Assembly: GCA_002348925.1 (NCBI GenBank)
Contig: DEBV01000004.1
Location: 1-41,801, forward strand
DNA: 41,801 nt
From: Alphaproteobacteria bacterium UBA2947
Lineage (GTDB): Bacteria > Pseudomonadota > Alphaproteobacteria > Rs-D84
Direction: 5' to 3'
In this document: one piece after another, positions 1-7,663 of the stretch
Layout: each line of letters begins with the position of its first letter
How positions within the stretch are numbered: the stretch's first letter is position 1
Notes under the pieces: model-generated
Database searches by the model: none
Told to the model about the DNA's origin: nothing
What the model saw: the letters and a program-made list of their open reading frames with translations, nothing else
Program-made: the position numbers and the translations under genes

Positions 1-240
<240 letters not shown>

Positions 241-244
241 TCTT

Positions 245-267
245 ATCGTTTGATTATTTCAAACGAT
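245..267 (+). other. rRNA spacer hairpin
   Basis: A perfect 9-bp inverted repeat, ATCGTTTGA and TCAAACGAT, with a 5-nt loop lies in the 23S-5S spacer just after the 23S 3' end. It is likely a processing or structural stem of the rRNA precursor; that role is inference. The rest of the spacer to about 336 shows nothing recognisable. Confidence 0.5.
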
Positions 268-336
268 ATGCTTGAAGAGAGTGTTAAAGATTCTTGACAT
301 CAAAGATTTTTAGATTATTATATGTTCGCTGGATTT

Positions 337-456
337 AATTCTGGTGATTATAGAGCGGACGAAACCCTCTGTTCCATTCCGAACCAGACAGGGAAAAGCC
401 GTATCGCCGATGGTACTTTGGCTTAAGCCACGGAAGAGTAGGTCGTCGCCAGAATT
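337..456 (+). rRNA. rrf: 5S ribosomal RNA
   Basis: About 120 nt with the 5S signature: the 5' strand TCTGGTGATTATAGAGCGGA, the internal CCATTCCGAACCAG (loop B/C region), and the 3' GTCGTCGCCAGA that closes helix I. The terminal helix extends beyond the mature gene (GGATTTAATTCTGG at 331-344 against CCAGAATTAAATCC at 449-462), as expected for a precursor stem cut during maturation. The ends were placed by analogy with the E. coli 5S and could shift by a few bases. Confidence 0.95.
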
Positions 457-486
457 AAATCCAGATCGATATAAAAACCGTTTTTG

Positions 487-510
487 ACCGCCGATGCAGG
501 CGGTTTTTTT
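487..510 (+). terminator. rRNA operon terminator
   Basis: Stem ACCGCC / GGCGGT with a 6-nt loop followed by seven T. It sits 30 nt past the 5S gene and ends the rRNA operon. The ACCGCC..GGCGGT stem recurs in other terminators of this window. Confidence 0.85.
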
Positions 511-531
511 ATGGAAAAAAGGTTGAGTAAA

Positions 532-711
532 ATGACAAAAAAAGAATTTAAAGATACTTTTGAAACAGTTGGAATTGCGTTGATTTGTACTTTGTTCGTA
601 ATTTCTGCAAATAAAAAATGTTCAAATATGACGCAAAAAGAAACAACTGCAAAAACTGAAAAAGTACAGAATATAAAAAAGCATGCAACTGCATTACAAA
701 AAGTTAGATAA
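532..711 (+). CDS. small membrane protein, unknown function
   Basis: A 59-residue protein starting MTKKEFKDTF. It has a single hydrophobic segment (about residues 12-27, VGIALICTLFVISA) and then a Lys/Thr-rich polar tail, which suggests a membrane-anchored peptide with a basic tail. ATG codons at 511 and 532 are both in frame. The second was chosen because the AGG at about 519-521 gives reasonable ribosome-binding spacing, while 511 abuts the T-tract of the rRNA terminator. It lies between that terminator and another at 712-731, so it is either its own transcription unit or expressed by read-through. No family was recognised and it may not be a real gene. Confidence 0.45.
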   Translation: MTKKEFKDTFETVGIALICTLFVISANKKCSNMTQKETTAKTEKVQNIKKHATALQKVR

Positions 712-731
712 AACGCCAATACAGGCGTTTT
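712..731. terminator. bidirectional terminator between convergent genes
   Basis: Stem AACGCC / GGCGTT with a 6-nt loop, T-run on the plus side and A-run on the minus side. It separates the small plus-strand gene from the convergent VIT-family gene. Confidence 0.75.
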
Positions 732-1256
732 TTATATCCCGAATATTTGACTGGCGATTTCCCCGATAAAGAAAGCAACAATTGAAACAACTGTGCAAAT
801 GGACAGCATTTCAAAAAAGTGATGATAAAATTTCTTGCCACGATAACAGCATTTGTTAAACCCAAATATTATAAATATTGCCATAAAAACAGTTGCTGTT
901 AATGTTGTCGCGCGGTTATTAAATACAAAGAACGGTAATATTAAAAATACGCAAGTCATCATATATGCACCACCCGTATAAAAAGCAGATTTTAACGCAA
1001 TTTTGCTATCTTTTGCTTTTGTTGCCAGATAGTTTGCAGCGCCCATAGATAAACTGGCGGTGATTGAAGAGATAATGCAAGAAATAATAATTATATTTGC
1101 ATCAGAAAAAGCAATGGAAAGACCAGCGATAAGTCCTGTTAAGGATACAATCGCATCATGCATACCCAAAATAATTGCGCCTTTGCAGTTAGAATCTTTA
1201 AACATAGTTATTTGTTTATTATATTTTTTCAAACCTTGCCACAGGTATAAAATCAA
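732..1256 (-). CDS. VIT1/CCC1-family divalent metal transporter
   Basis: A 174-residue polytopic membrane protein with about five hydrophobic segments. The N-terminal part GMHDAIVSLTGLIAGLSIAF followed by SMGAANYLATKAKD is the signature of the VIT1/CCC1 family (vacuolar iron transporter, formerly DUF125), which moves Fe(II) or Mn(II) out of the cytoplasm. The Asp and Gly of TM1 and the Gly/Met-rich TM2 are present. The protein is shorter than many family members because it lacks the cytoplasmic ferritin-like insert. A start at 1205 (MFKDSNCKG) would remove 17 residues and is as plausible, since neither start has a clear ribosome-binding site. It is convergent with the small plus-strand gene and divergent from the secreted Cys-rich protein. 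The metal specificity cannot be read from the sequence. Confidence 0.85.
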   Translation of the reverse strand: MILYLWQGLKKYNKQITMFKDSNCKGAIILGMHDAIVSLTGLIAGLSIAFSDANIIIISCIISSITASLSMGAANYLATKAKDSKIALKSAFYTGGAYMMTCVFLILPFFVFNNRATTLTATVFMAIFIIFGFNKCCYRGKKFYHHFFEMLSICTVVSIVAFFIGEIASQIFGI

Positions 1257-1327
1257 AATATTTTGTTGATAATAAGAAAATATGCTCTATGATGAATTGT
1301 GAGAGAGAGCAAAAAAAGGTATTTAAT

Positions 1328-1702
1328 ATGAAAAAATTTGTTCTTTTATCTTTGGTTGCGTCATTGTTTTCAACAGTTGCAGTTGCAGATATTTATCGTG
1401 AAAGTGTAAATACTTGTGACGAACACGAAATGCGTGCCGCACTTGACAGAGCCGCCGCTGAAAAACGTGCTGTTATAACAATCGTAGAATGTGATAATGG
1501 CGTTGTTCGTACAATGGAAAAACCAGTATACAATGTAAAATCTGTTAAACCATGTGGTTGTGGTTGCGACAAAAAAGAAGAAGTTGTAAAACGTGAATAT
1601 TTTGTTCGTGAAACAGTGCAACAATACGAACCTGTTGTACAGTATGTTCCAACAACAACATACACTCGTGTTAAACCAGCATGTAATCATGGTTGCAATT
1701 AA
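1328..1702 (+). CDS. small secreted Cys-rich protein
   Basis: 124 residues. The first 20 or so (MKKFVLLSLVASLFSTVAVA) form a classic Sec signal peptide with an AVA-D cleavage site. The mature part starts with Cys-containing CDEHEMRAALDRAAAEKRA, then an acidic/basic stretch, a PCGCGC cluster near residue 78, a Tyr/Val/Gln-rich region (QQYEPVVQYVPTTTY) and a C-terminal CNHGCN. The clustered Cys and His could bind metal or form disulfides. The start at 1328 was chosen over an in-frame ATG at 1289 because AAAAAAGG lies just upstream and the shorter form begins exactly with the signal peptide. It is divergent from the putative iron transporter, which makes a metal-related role possible but unproven. 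No known family was recognised. Confidence 0.75.
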   Translation: MKKFVLLSLVASLFSTVAVADIYRESVNTCDEHEMRAALDRAAAEKRAVITIVECDNGVVRTMEKPVYNVKSVKPCGCGCDKKEEVVKREYFVRETVQQYEPVVQYVPTTTYTRVKPACNHGCN

Positions 1703-1709
1703 TACAAAA

Positions 1710-1905
1710 TAAACCGCCCGAAGTCAGCCTTGTTCCGCGCGTAATTACGGGAATAGAGCCTTATAGACGGGCGGTCTTTTGCAACACCACTTTCCACAGT
1801 ATGTGGGGTATTGCTGGGTTCAGTTACTCAGGCTTCGTTATATACCTGCTGTGTTCTGAACAATACCATTATTTATTATTTTGGCTGTGATTTCCACAGG
1901 TACGT
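1710..1905. other. structured intergenic stretch, candidate ncRNA
   Basis: This gap between two convergent genes is unusually rich in inverted repeats. CCGCCC (1714-1719) pairs with GGGCGG (1769-1774) around TTCC/GGAA and the palindrome CGTAATTACG (1740-1749). CCACA/TGTGG forms a small hairpin (1794-1806). GGTATT (1807-1812) pairs with AATACC (1862-1867), with GTTCAG/CTGAAC and CAGG/CCTG inside. CTGTG/CACAG (1885-1899) is followed by a T-rich tail on the plus strand. The region is about 195 nt and more GC-rich than its flanks. It is not recognisably 6S, tmRNA, RNase P RNA or SRP RNA. Strand and boundaries are uncertain. It may partly act as a two-way terminator. Confidence 0.45.
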
Positions 1906-1920
1906 TTTCTTATTTTTGTT

Positions 1921-2475
1921 TTAGAATTTATAACCGAAGGAAAATCCTGCAAAATTAAATCCTTCGTTTTTATCTGTAAAATTGCCATTTGAAAAATGTA
2001 TTGTGGCAAATTCAATATTCCATCTTTCGTTTATATTTTTTCCGATAAAGAATTTTTCTTCAAATACCAGACGACTTTCAACCCAATAATCCATGTGGTC
2101 GCGCATAAAAGGCCCAATACCGATACCCATGTACCAGCCGTCATACTGCAACAGTGCGCTGTCTACAGAAATTCCAATACCAAAGAAAGATAAACCCCTG
2201 CTGGAATTATAAGCAAAATTTTGTCCGACATTTAAATTTAATCTTGAATCAAGACGAAAGAATTTTATTGGTTGGCTGTATTGTGCCATAACAAAGGTTT
2301 GTGGACTGATATCCCAAATACCAGGTTGAATCATTTTTAAAAGTGAACCTGAACCAGTACTCTGTGCACCATAAACGGTAATAGAATTTATTTTGTCGCC
2401 AAAAAACACATTGCTTTCTGCCATGACAGGAAGCGTCAATATGCTTGCACATAAAAAGGGAACAATTTTTTTCAT
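1921..2475 (-). CDS. lipid A 3-O-deacylase, PagL-like outer-membrane protein
   Basis: 184 residues: a signal peptide (MKKIVPFLCASILTLPVMA) followed by alternating amphipathic strands typical of an eight-stranded outer-membrane barrel, ending in the aromatic C-terminus GYKF. The motif IHFSNGNFTDKNEGFN near the C-terminus matches the PagL / acyloxyacyl hydrolase catalytic region, with His160 and Ser162 as the expected catalytic pair and Glu171 as a candidate for the third residue. PagL removes the 3-linked acyl chain of lipid A in the outer leaflet and alters endotoxin recognition. The spacing from Ser to Glu is shorter than in Pseudomonas PagL, so the Glu assignment is tentative. The start is supported by AGAGG/AAAGG upstream. 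It is a single-gene unit convergent with the structured stretch at 1710-1905. Confidence 0.75.
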   Translation of the reverse strand: MKKIVPFLCASILTLPVMAESNVFFGDKINSITVYGAQSTGSGSLLKMIQPGIWDISPQTFVMAQYSQPIKFFRLDSRLNLNVGQNFAYNSSRGLSFFGIGISVDSALLQYDGWYMGIGIGPFMRDHMDYWVESRLVFEEKFFIGKNINERWNIEFATIHFSNGNFTDKNEGFNFAGFSFGYKF

Positions 2476-2570
2476 CCTTTAACCTCTTTCATGGTCGATT
2501 ATAGTATTTTTATTTATTGTGTGTCTAATAAAATGTGTTTGGTTTTTATGCCTGAACCTGTTTTTTATTG

Positions 2571-2599
2571 TTTACAGAATTCTATAAAAATGTTATAAT
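2571..2599 (+). promoter_or_regulatory. promoter of the 714-residue secreted protein gene
   Basis: TTTACA (2571-2576), 17-nt spacer, TATAAT (2594-2599), with TG one base before the -10 (extended -10). It implies a leader of about 75 nt. The rest of 2476-2679 shows no gene. Confidence 0.7.
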
Positions 2600-2679
2600 T
2601 TCCTTAAGCAAAGGAAGATTTTGCGTAAAAAACCTGAAATCAGGGCATTTTTACGTATAAAGATAAACGGGAGAAAACC

Positions 2680-4824
2680 ATGACTTTTCGCGTAAATACG
2701 AATTCATTAAAAAATGCGATGGGAACGATGTTCTTGTTGGCGGCTGCGTTTTTCGTATGTTCGACACTGATTTCAATGCGTTCTGTGTTCGCAGATCCAG
2801 TTGCCCCAGCAAATACATTGCCTGGGCGTTCTGGTCGGACCAGCCCACGTGCAGCACTTGAAAATCGTGCTGTCACAGCACGCACCACGGTTGCACAAAA
2901 TCAAGACGCAAGCAGAACAACAACTTCACGTGGTGGTTCTGCAAATCGTGTTGTCACTTCGCGCAGCAAAGTTTCCACGCGCCCAACAAGCACAACAACA
3001 ACGTCTTCTCGTGGTGTCACAGCGCGTAATCAGGTTGTAAAAAATTCCCGTTCAAATCGTGCTGTGCGTGCCAGAACAAGCACAACACCATCACGTGTCA
3101 GTGCAACAGGTACAATGATGGCAGGAAGTCGCGCAAGCACTTCAACTTCTTATTCTTATTTGGCCAGCAGTTTGTACACTGGTTCTTATTCGAACATAAT
3201 CGATTCCAGTACAGGTTTGATTTCAGCAGACGCATATTCAAATTGTATGGAAAGTTATTATACATGTATGGATGAAATCTGCACAGCCAGAAGTGATACC
3301 AAGGGTCGTTGTTCGTGCGCTGGACGTGCAACCAATTTCTTGGCGGCAGAAACAGCATTGGAAGAAGCCAATGAAGAACTTATAAAATTATCTGGTCAAT
3401 TATCTCTTTTGATTGCTACCAAGGGCAAAGGTGATGATTTGTCTGCTGCGTTTTCTTTGACAGATGCAGAAAAAGTTATGAATTGCGTTTCTTACAAAGA
3501 AGCAACAGATAAACAGGCATGGTGTGATGAACATCCAACCTTTACAGATTCTGGTACAGCTGCATCTTGCGGTATGCCAAGTTATTGTACATCTAATGAT
3601 TTCGGATTTGATATCAAGAACATAGATGGTTCTTCGTCTGATATTTTGTCCCAATTGAAAGCATGGGCAGACGCAAAAGATTTGGCAAAAGAATACACAA
3701 TGTCAGATACAAACGGTCTGTTGAATAAATACACAACTATTTCAGGTGTTGTAAATGGTTTGGTTGGTTTGAATGATTCTACGGATTTGGATGAAGCTTC
3801 GTTAGATTCTTTGGCAAACAAATGGGGATACAAGTTGTTTGAATATGCGCACAACAATGTTTGTGGTCGTGTATTAGATTCTTGCTTTAACGGTATTTAC
3901 GAAGCCTGTGGCACACCAGTTAGCGTGACAGATTCTGATGGTAAATCGCATACAAAATGTGCAAACGGTGCAACAACCAGTTGTCCATTTAATTACAACA
4001 GTTATATTTCTGTTGTGACCAGCGGTGACAACCAAGGTGATGTTAAATTAAATGAACGCAACAGTGGAAATACAACAACAACTTCGACTGCGGCATGTTT
4101 TGGTTATACGACTACGACAACATCGTCAACCGCAACACGTACAAGTACGACCACAACCACAGATCCTTATGCAACTTTGCGTGGACCTGTTGCTGATGCG
4201 CGTCGCAGCATAATGCAAAAATACTTGTTGGACGCAAATGCAGCGTGTGATGTTTATGGCAGTGCTTTGAAACAAACAGCACAAAACATAAATTATCAAA
4301 AGATTGCGGCAGAACAGGCATTGCAACAAAAACGTCTTGAATTCAAACAAGAAGAAGAAGCATCTGTTTTGGCAAACGCAACAACTGCAATCAACAACTT
4401 TAACGAATGTATAAGCGAAATTTGGGATTGTTACGAAGATTATGCAGACGAAGACAAATGGACAACTGCACGTATCAAGGCATATTGTTCACAAGTTTCA
4501 CAAGTTCCTCATTGTTATGAAACTATGATTTGTTCTCCGTTGAAATCGCAATATATCGCGGTTGTGGACAAACCAGATGTATCGTCTTGTAAAATTGTTG
4601 AAGACGGCGAAGCATATGATTACAGAAAAGATACTTGCCGTAACGTTGTGACAATAAGCGAAATCTTGTATGGAACAGGTACTGCGCCTTCATCAAATAC
4701 AACATCTGGAAACTCTGCGGGTATTCGTGAAGCATGCTTGCAAGAAGCGTTGAATTGCGGTACTGGTGCGCAATATTCTGACGAAGGTGGATGCTTGCGT
4801 GACTGGCGTAAGACATCTGATTAA
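2680..4824 (+). CDS. large secreted Cys-rich protein, family A copy 1
   Basis: 714 residues, no known family recognised. An N-terminal hydrophobic segment (about residues 14-38) ending near VFADP acts as a signal peptide. Residues about 45-160 are a low-complexity basic Ser/Thr/Arg region with repeated R-x-V-T-A/S-R units (RAVTAR, RVVTSR, RGVTAR, RAVRAR). At about 187-215 comes a Cys motif, NCMESYYTCMDEIC followed by RCSCAG, then a predicted helix. The same motif is found at the same position in the protein at 8031. Further Cys-bearing segments follow, a Thr-rich linker near 460-500, and a helical part rich in Gln/Glu/Ala (about 525-570) leading into NECISEIWDCYEDY. The many Cys suggest disulfides formed outside the cytoplasm. 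GGAG lies upstream of the ATG, a strong promoter precedes it and a terminator follows, so it is monocistronic. Confidence 0.85.
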   Translation: MTFRVNTNSLKNAMGTMFLLAAAFFVCSTLISMRSVFADPVAPANTLPGRSGRTSPRAALENRAVTARTTVAQNQDASRTTTSRGGSANRVVTSRSKVSTRPTSTTTTSSRGVTARNQVVKNSRSNRAVRARTSTTPSRVSATGTMMAGSRASTSTSYSYLASSLYTGSYSNIIDSSTGLISADAYSNCMESYYTCMDEICTARSDTKGRCSCAGRATNFLAAETALEEANEELIKLSGQLSLLIATKGKGDDLSAAFSLTDAEKVMNCVSYKEATDKQAWCDEHPTFTDSGTAASCGMPSYCTSNDFGFDIKNIDGSSSDILSQLKAWADAKDLAKEYTMSDTNGLLNKYTTISGVVNGLVGLNDSTDLDEASLDSLANKWGYKLFEYAHNNVCGRVLDSCFNGIYEACGTPVSVTDSDGKSHTKCANGATTSCPFNYNSYISVVTSGDNQGDVKLNERNSGNTTTTSTAACFGYTTTTTSSTATRTSTTTTTDPYATLRGPVADARRSIMQKYLLDANAACDVYGSALKQTAQNINYQKIAAEQALQQKRLEFKQEEEASVLANATTAINNFNECISEIWDCYEDYADEDKWTTARIKAYCSQVSQVPHCYETMICSPLKSQYIAVVDKPDVSSCKIVEDGEAYDYRKDTCRNVVTISEILYGTGTAPSSNTTSGNSAGIREACLQEALNCGTGAQYSDEGGCLRDWRKTSD

Positions 4825-4828
4825 ATTG

Positions 4829-4855
4829 ACCGCCCAATCGGGCGGTATTTTTTTA
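4829..4855 (+). terminator. intrinsic terminator
   Basis: Stem ACCGCCC / GGGCGGT with an AATC loop and an A-interrupted T-tract, directly after the family A copy 1 stop codon. Nearly the same hairpin follows rpmA. Confidence 0.88.
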
Positions 4856-4887
4856 TTCAAAAAAATTCTGTAAACCAATCTTGCCAC

Positions 4888-4916
4888 TTTACAGCAAATC
4901 TTTTTTATGATAAAAT
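4888..4916 (+). promoter_or_regulatory. promoter of the Gln-rich coiled-coil protein gene
   Basis: TTTACA (4888-4893), 17-nt spacer, TAAAAT (4911-4916). The predicted transcript start near 4923 lies downstream of an in-frame ATG at 4907, which therefore cannot be used from this promoter. This supports translation from 4931. Confidence 0.6.
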
Positions 4917-4930
4917 TAAATGAAAGAGAG

Positions 4931-7033
4931 ATGAAGAATTTATCGCGCATTTTAACAGTATTACTCTGCTTTGCGCCTGTTGCGTACGCATCGGGTGCGC
5001 CTGTTGCAACAACTGCGGGGTCTAATTTAACTGCTTTTAACCCCAGCAATGCCAATAATAATCAGTGGGCAACTATGTCGAACGGACGTTATGATTCGGC
5101 AAATGCCCCAACTGCCAAGGCAGATTTTGGAAATTGTAATGCGTTGATTTTGCGCTGTGCACAACCAAAATGCAGTAATGGCGGTTGTTCAGAGGCATCT
5201 ATCGCTTCTGCGATTGTAAAGGGGTGTGTGCAATCCAATTCCAATTGTAAACAGTATGGCGATGATTTGGTTCAATATATGACTGCACAACTGGTTGCTT
5301 CATCAAACGCAAAGATAAACGAACAACAAGCGGCTGCGGCAAATGCGGCAGCAGAAGCGGCGCAACAACAATCTCAACAGCAGATGCAGCAAATGCAATA
5401 TCAGATGCAGCAGATGCAACAACAAATGGCACAACAGCAGGCTGAAAGCGCACAACAACTTCAAGAAGCGTTGGCACAACAGGCTGCACAAAATGCGGCT
5501 GCGATGGAAAGTATGAAATCTGCCGCAACAGATGCTGCCAAAGAAAACGAAGCGGGTGTATCGGCTTATCAACAAGAAGCAATTGACCGCGGAATTTCTG
5601 CAGATGTTATAGAGCGTCAAAAAATCACAGGTCAAATTATGACCGAAATTGAAAACGCCGAAGTATCGTTGAAAGAAGTCAAAGTTGCAATGAATAACGC
5701 GTTTGAATATGCGAAATGTGATGCGCGTGGAAATAATTGTTCTGGTCCAAAACGTGTAAAAAAATGGCGCGAATTGGCAACTGAATTTTTAGCCCCATAC
5801 GATAACACAATCGATAAAATCTATGATGCGCTGGTTATTGCTCAAACAGTGGGGATTGATTTATCGCAAATCTATATGATGCTTAACAATTCATGTAACC
5901 AATGGGGGCAATACCTTTGTCCGCAGATGAAAGATGGAATTGTTGTGTATCCTGATGTTGATACTGATTCTGACAAAAAACAAAAAACTTCACCAAAGGT
6001 TTGTGAAGGAGGGGATGAAAGTAAAAGATGTCGTCCGTGTACGTTGGTAAAGGTTTTAACAGAAAGCCAAGACGACCAAGATGCTGTTTATGCGGGTTGG
6101 GTAGATGCCGAATATTCAACAGACAATGGTAATACGACTGTTGTTGCGTGTGCGTCAGGTGCATTGAATTCTTCGAAATTGTTTGCGCGCAGAACAAAAA
6201 CCAAAAATGGCGCAGGCTTGGTTGATATAGATAAACTGGACACTTGGTTGCATCAGGTTGGAATTGATAAAACATATACAGATTTGTCTGTCAAACCCAC
6301 AAATTACTGTGGTGTGCTGTCAAGTTTAAAGGATGCTTTGACAAGGGCGGCTTTGGGTAAAAATATAGTTAAGGATCAGGCTTTATGTGTTTCAGACGTG
6401 GGGGGCACAGGACCAAAAGAAGACGAAAATTGCCCGTACATAAACCCGATATACGCAATTTGTGATACGCATCAGTATAATGCTAATGTGCCTGCTGGTC
6501 AGAAATTGAATTCTGATAAGATTGCAGAAATGAAAGAAATTATTGGTCTTAAAACCACTGTGATTTCACAACAGATGTATAAACAGTATGAATACCTTAA
6601 TGCGACATTGCGTCGTCTTAAAACTCAACTTGAAAAGGCGACGCTGACCGCAACATTGGAAGCCGCAGGTGCTAAATCCGAAGACGGTTCTTCATCTGGT
6701 GGTTTGCTGGGCAGTTCTTCGTCTAAGAATTCACAGTATGCAGATTGTTTTGGTAAAGATATTCAGAGTACTTTGTATTGTTTGCGTCAGAATTATGCGG
6801 CTTTGTCCAATCAAATAAACAATAAAAAATGTGATAAAAAAGCCAAGGCACAATTAAAGACAGACATCGGTCTAATAAATAGTTTGCTAACAAATGGTGT
6901 GACAGAATGTACAGATACTTCTTCAGTCGATAAATGTAGGGCTTGTCTTGGGTATTATAACGCAGGTTTGATTAAACTGGATGATGAAAATTTAGATCGC
7001 GAAGCTAAAAGACAAGGCAGATACAGAGATTAA
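4931..7033 (+). CDS. large secreted Gln-rich coiled-coil protein, unknown
   Basis: 700 residues from the start at 4931, which has AAAGAGAG just upstream and begins with a signal peptide (MKNLSRILTVLLCFAPVAYA). Residues about 60-110 hold a Cys-rich segment (CNALILRCAQPKC, GGC, NCKQYGDDLVQYM). Residues about 118-195 are extremely Gln/Ala/Met-rich, with QQMQQMQYQMQQMQQQ and similar runs, and are a strong coiled-coil candidate. After this come an Ala/Glu-rich helix, further paired Cys (NSCNQWGQYLC, RCRPC) and a C-terminal helical domain ending in Cys-containing CRACLGYYNAG. It lies between the two family A copies and is probably also exported. It shares the paired-Cys style but not clear full-length similarity with them. 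No known family or enzyme motif was recognised. The operon ends at its own terminator. Confidence 0.82.
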   Translation: MKNLSRILTVLLCFAPVAYASGAPVATTAGSNLTAFNPSNANNNQWATMSNGRYDSANAPTAKADFGNCNALILRCAQPKCSNGGCSEASIASAIVKGCVQSNSNCKQYGDDLVQYMTAQLVASSNAKINEQQAAAANAAAEAAQQQSQQQMQQMQYQMQQMQQQMAQQQAESAQQLQEALAQQAAQNAAAMESMKSAATDAAKENEAGVSAYQQEAIDRGISADVIERQKITGQIMTEIENAEVSLKEVKVAMNNAFEYAKCDARGNNCSGPKRVKKWRELATEFLAPYDNTIDKIYDALVIAQTVGIDLSQIYMMLNNSCNQWGQYLCPQMKDGIVVYPDVDTDSDKKQKTSPKVCEGGDESKRCRPCTLVKVLTESQDDQDAVYAGWVDAEYSTDNGNTTVVACASGALNSSKLFARRTKTKNGAGLVDIDKLDTWLHQVGIDKTYTDLSVKPTNYCGVLSSLKDALTRAALGKNIVKDQALCVSDVGGTGPKEDENCPYINPIYAICDTHQYNANVPAGQKLNSDKIAEMKEIIGLKTTVISQQMYKQYEYLNATLRRLKTQLEKATLTATLEAAGAKSEDGSSSGGLLGSSSSKNSQYADCFGKDIQSTLYCLRQNYAALSNQINNKKCDKKAKAQLKTDIGLINSLLTNGVTECTDTSSVDKCRACLGYYNAGLIKLDDENLDREAKRQGRYRD

Positions 7034-7044
7034 AATCTTTTTCT

Positions 7045-7069
7045 CACCGCCCATGGCGGTGTTTTTTTT
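7045..7069 (+). terminator. intrinsic terminator
   Basis: Stem CACCGCC / GGCGGTG with a 3-nt loop and a run of eight T, just after the coiled-coil protein gene. Confidence 0.88.
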
Positions 7070-7090
7070 AATTTTAAATTCTTGGGTAAT

Positions 7091-7208
7091 AACATTGTCA
7101 AAAACTCAGTGTCATGCTGAGCGAAGCGTGAGCATCCATTAACGAAAGCACAAGATTTGGTGTATATAGATTCTCACGCTCGTTTCACTCGCTCATAATG
7201 ACAATGTT
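7091..7208. repeat. 118-bp imperfect inverted repeat, REP/MITE-like
   Basis: The ends are a perfect 9-bp inverted pair, AACATTGTC (7091-7099) and GACAATGTT (7200-7208). Inside, GTCATGCTGAGCGAAGCG / GTGAG on the left is mirrored by CTCACGCTCG...CGCTCATAATGAC on the right, with an asymmetric 6-7 base insertion in the right arm. The core resembles the short intergenic 'GTCATGCTGAGCGAAGCG' palindromes seen in many bacterial genomes. It contains no ORF or transposase. It sits between a terminator and the rplU promoter, so it should not disturb either transcript. No convincing target-site duplication was seen. Confidence 0.7.
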
Positions 7209-7241
7209 GTATTTATTTGCATAAATTTTTCGACAAAATGG

Positions 7242-7269
7242 TTGACTTTTGGTATTTTTAATGTACAAT
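7242..7269 (+). promoter_or_regulatory. rplU-rpmA promoter
   Basis: TTGACT (7242-7247), 16-nt spacer, TACAAT (7264-7269), leaving a leader of about 58 nt before rplU. It is the only clear promoter between the inverted repeat and rplU. Confidence 0.7.
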
Positions 7270-7333
7270 TTGCATAAAATCTTGTGCAGATGCACAATTT
7301 TAAGTTAACAAAATAACCAAAAGAGAAAGTATA

Positions 7334-7633
7334 ATGGCTACATTTGCAATCTTTCAAACTGGTGGCAAACAATATCGCGTAAGCGAAGGTGATATTGTAA
7401 AAGTTGAAAAACTGAATGCAACTGGTTCGGTCACTTTTGACCAAGTATTAATGGTTGGTGATAAAGTTGGTACACCTTTTATCGAAGGTGCAACTGTTGT
7501 TGCTGACGTGTTGGAACAAAAACGTGATGACAAAGTTTTGGTGTTCAAGAAAAAACGCCGTCAAAACTATCGCAGAACTGCCGGTCATCGTCAGTTTATC
7601 ACTGTTTTGAAAATTAAATCAATCAAGGCCTAA
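7334..7633 (+). CDS. rplU: 50S ribosomal protein L21
   Basis: 99 residues, the usual L21 length. It begins MATFAIFQTGGKQYRV and continues with the conserved VEKLNA and a basic C-terminal FKKKRRQNYRRTAGHRQ, which binds 23S rRNA. L21 is a large-subunit protein of domain VI. A purine-rich AAAGAGAAAG lies upstream of the ATG. It is followed after 30 nt by rpmA, the standard rplU-rpmA pair, with its own promoter and a shared terminator. Confidence 0.98.
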   Translation: MATFAIFQTGGKQYRVSEGDIVKVEKLNATGSVTFDQVLMVGDKVGTPFIEGATVVADVLEQKRDDKVLVFKKKRRQNYRRTAGHRQFITVLKIKSIKA

Positions 7634-7663
7634 TACGGACCCACGAACTTAAGGAGTTTAATT

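Noticed and set aside
241..336. A tRNA in the 23S-5S spacer
   Set aside because: No cloverleaf or TTCGA-type T-loop; only one 9-bp hairpin is present.
1693..1890. A 65-codon plus-strand frame overlapping the end of the Cys-rich secreted protein
   Set aside because: It lies entirely in the inverted-repeat-rich stretch, has no ribosome-binding site and reads through every stem. The structure explains the sequence better than coding.
1710..1905. Assignment of the structured stretch as 6S RNA, tmRNA, RNase P or SRP RNA
   Set aside because: The 5' and 3' ends do not pair as in 6S, no tRNA-like end or tag frame is present, the RNase P core GAGGAAAGUC is missing, and the SRP GGAAGCAGC tetraloop region is missing.
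2640..2888. Minus-strand frames opposite the family A protein genes, and similar long antisense frames opposite parC, uvrD and the VirB6-like genes
   Set aside because: They mirror the codon bias of the real genes on the other strand and have no ribosome-binding sites.
4907..4930. Earlier start of the coiled-coil protein at 4907
   Set aside because: The ATG falls inside the predicted spacer/-10 region of the promoter and would add a charged segment ahead of the signal peptide. The ATG at 4931 has AAAGAGAG and starts the signal peptide cleanly.
7193..7444. Minus-strand frame across the rplU promoter
   Set aside because: It is antisense to rplU and its promoter, with no signal for initiation. 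rplU is certain.
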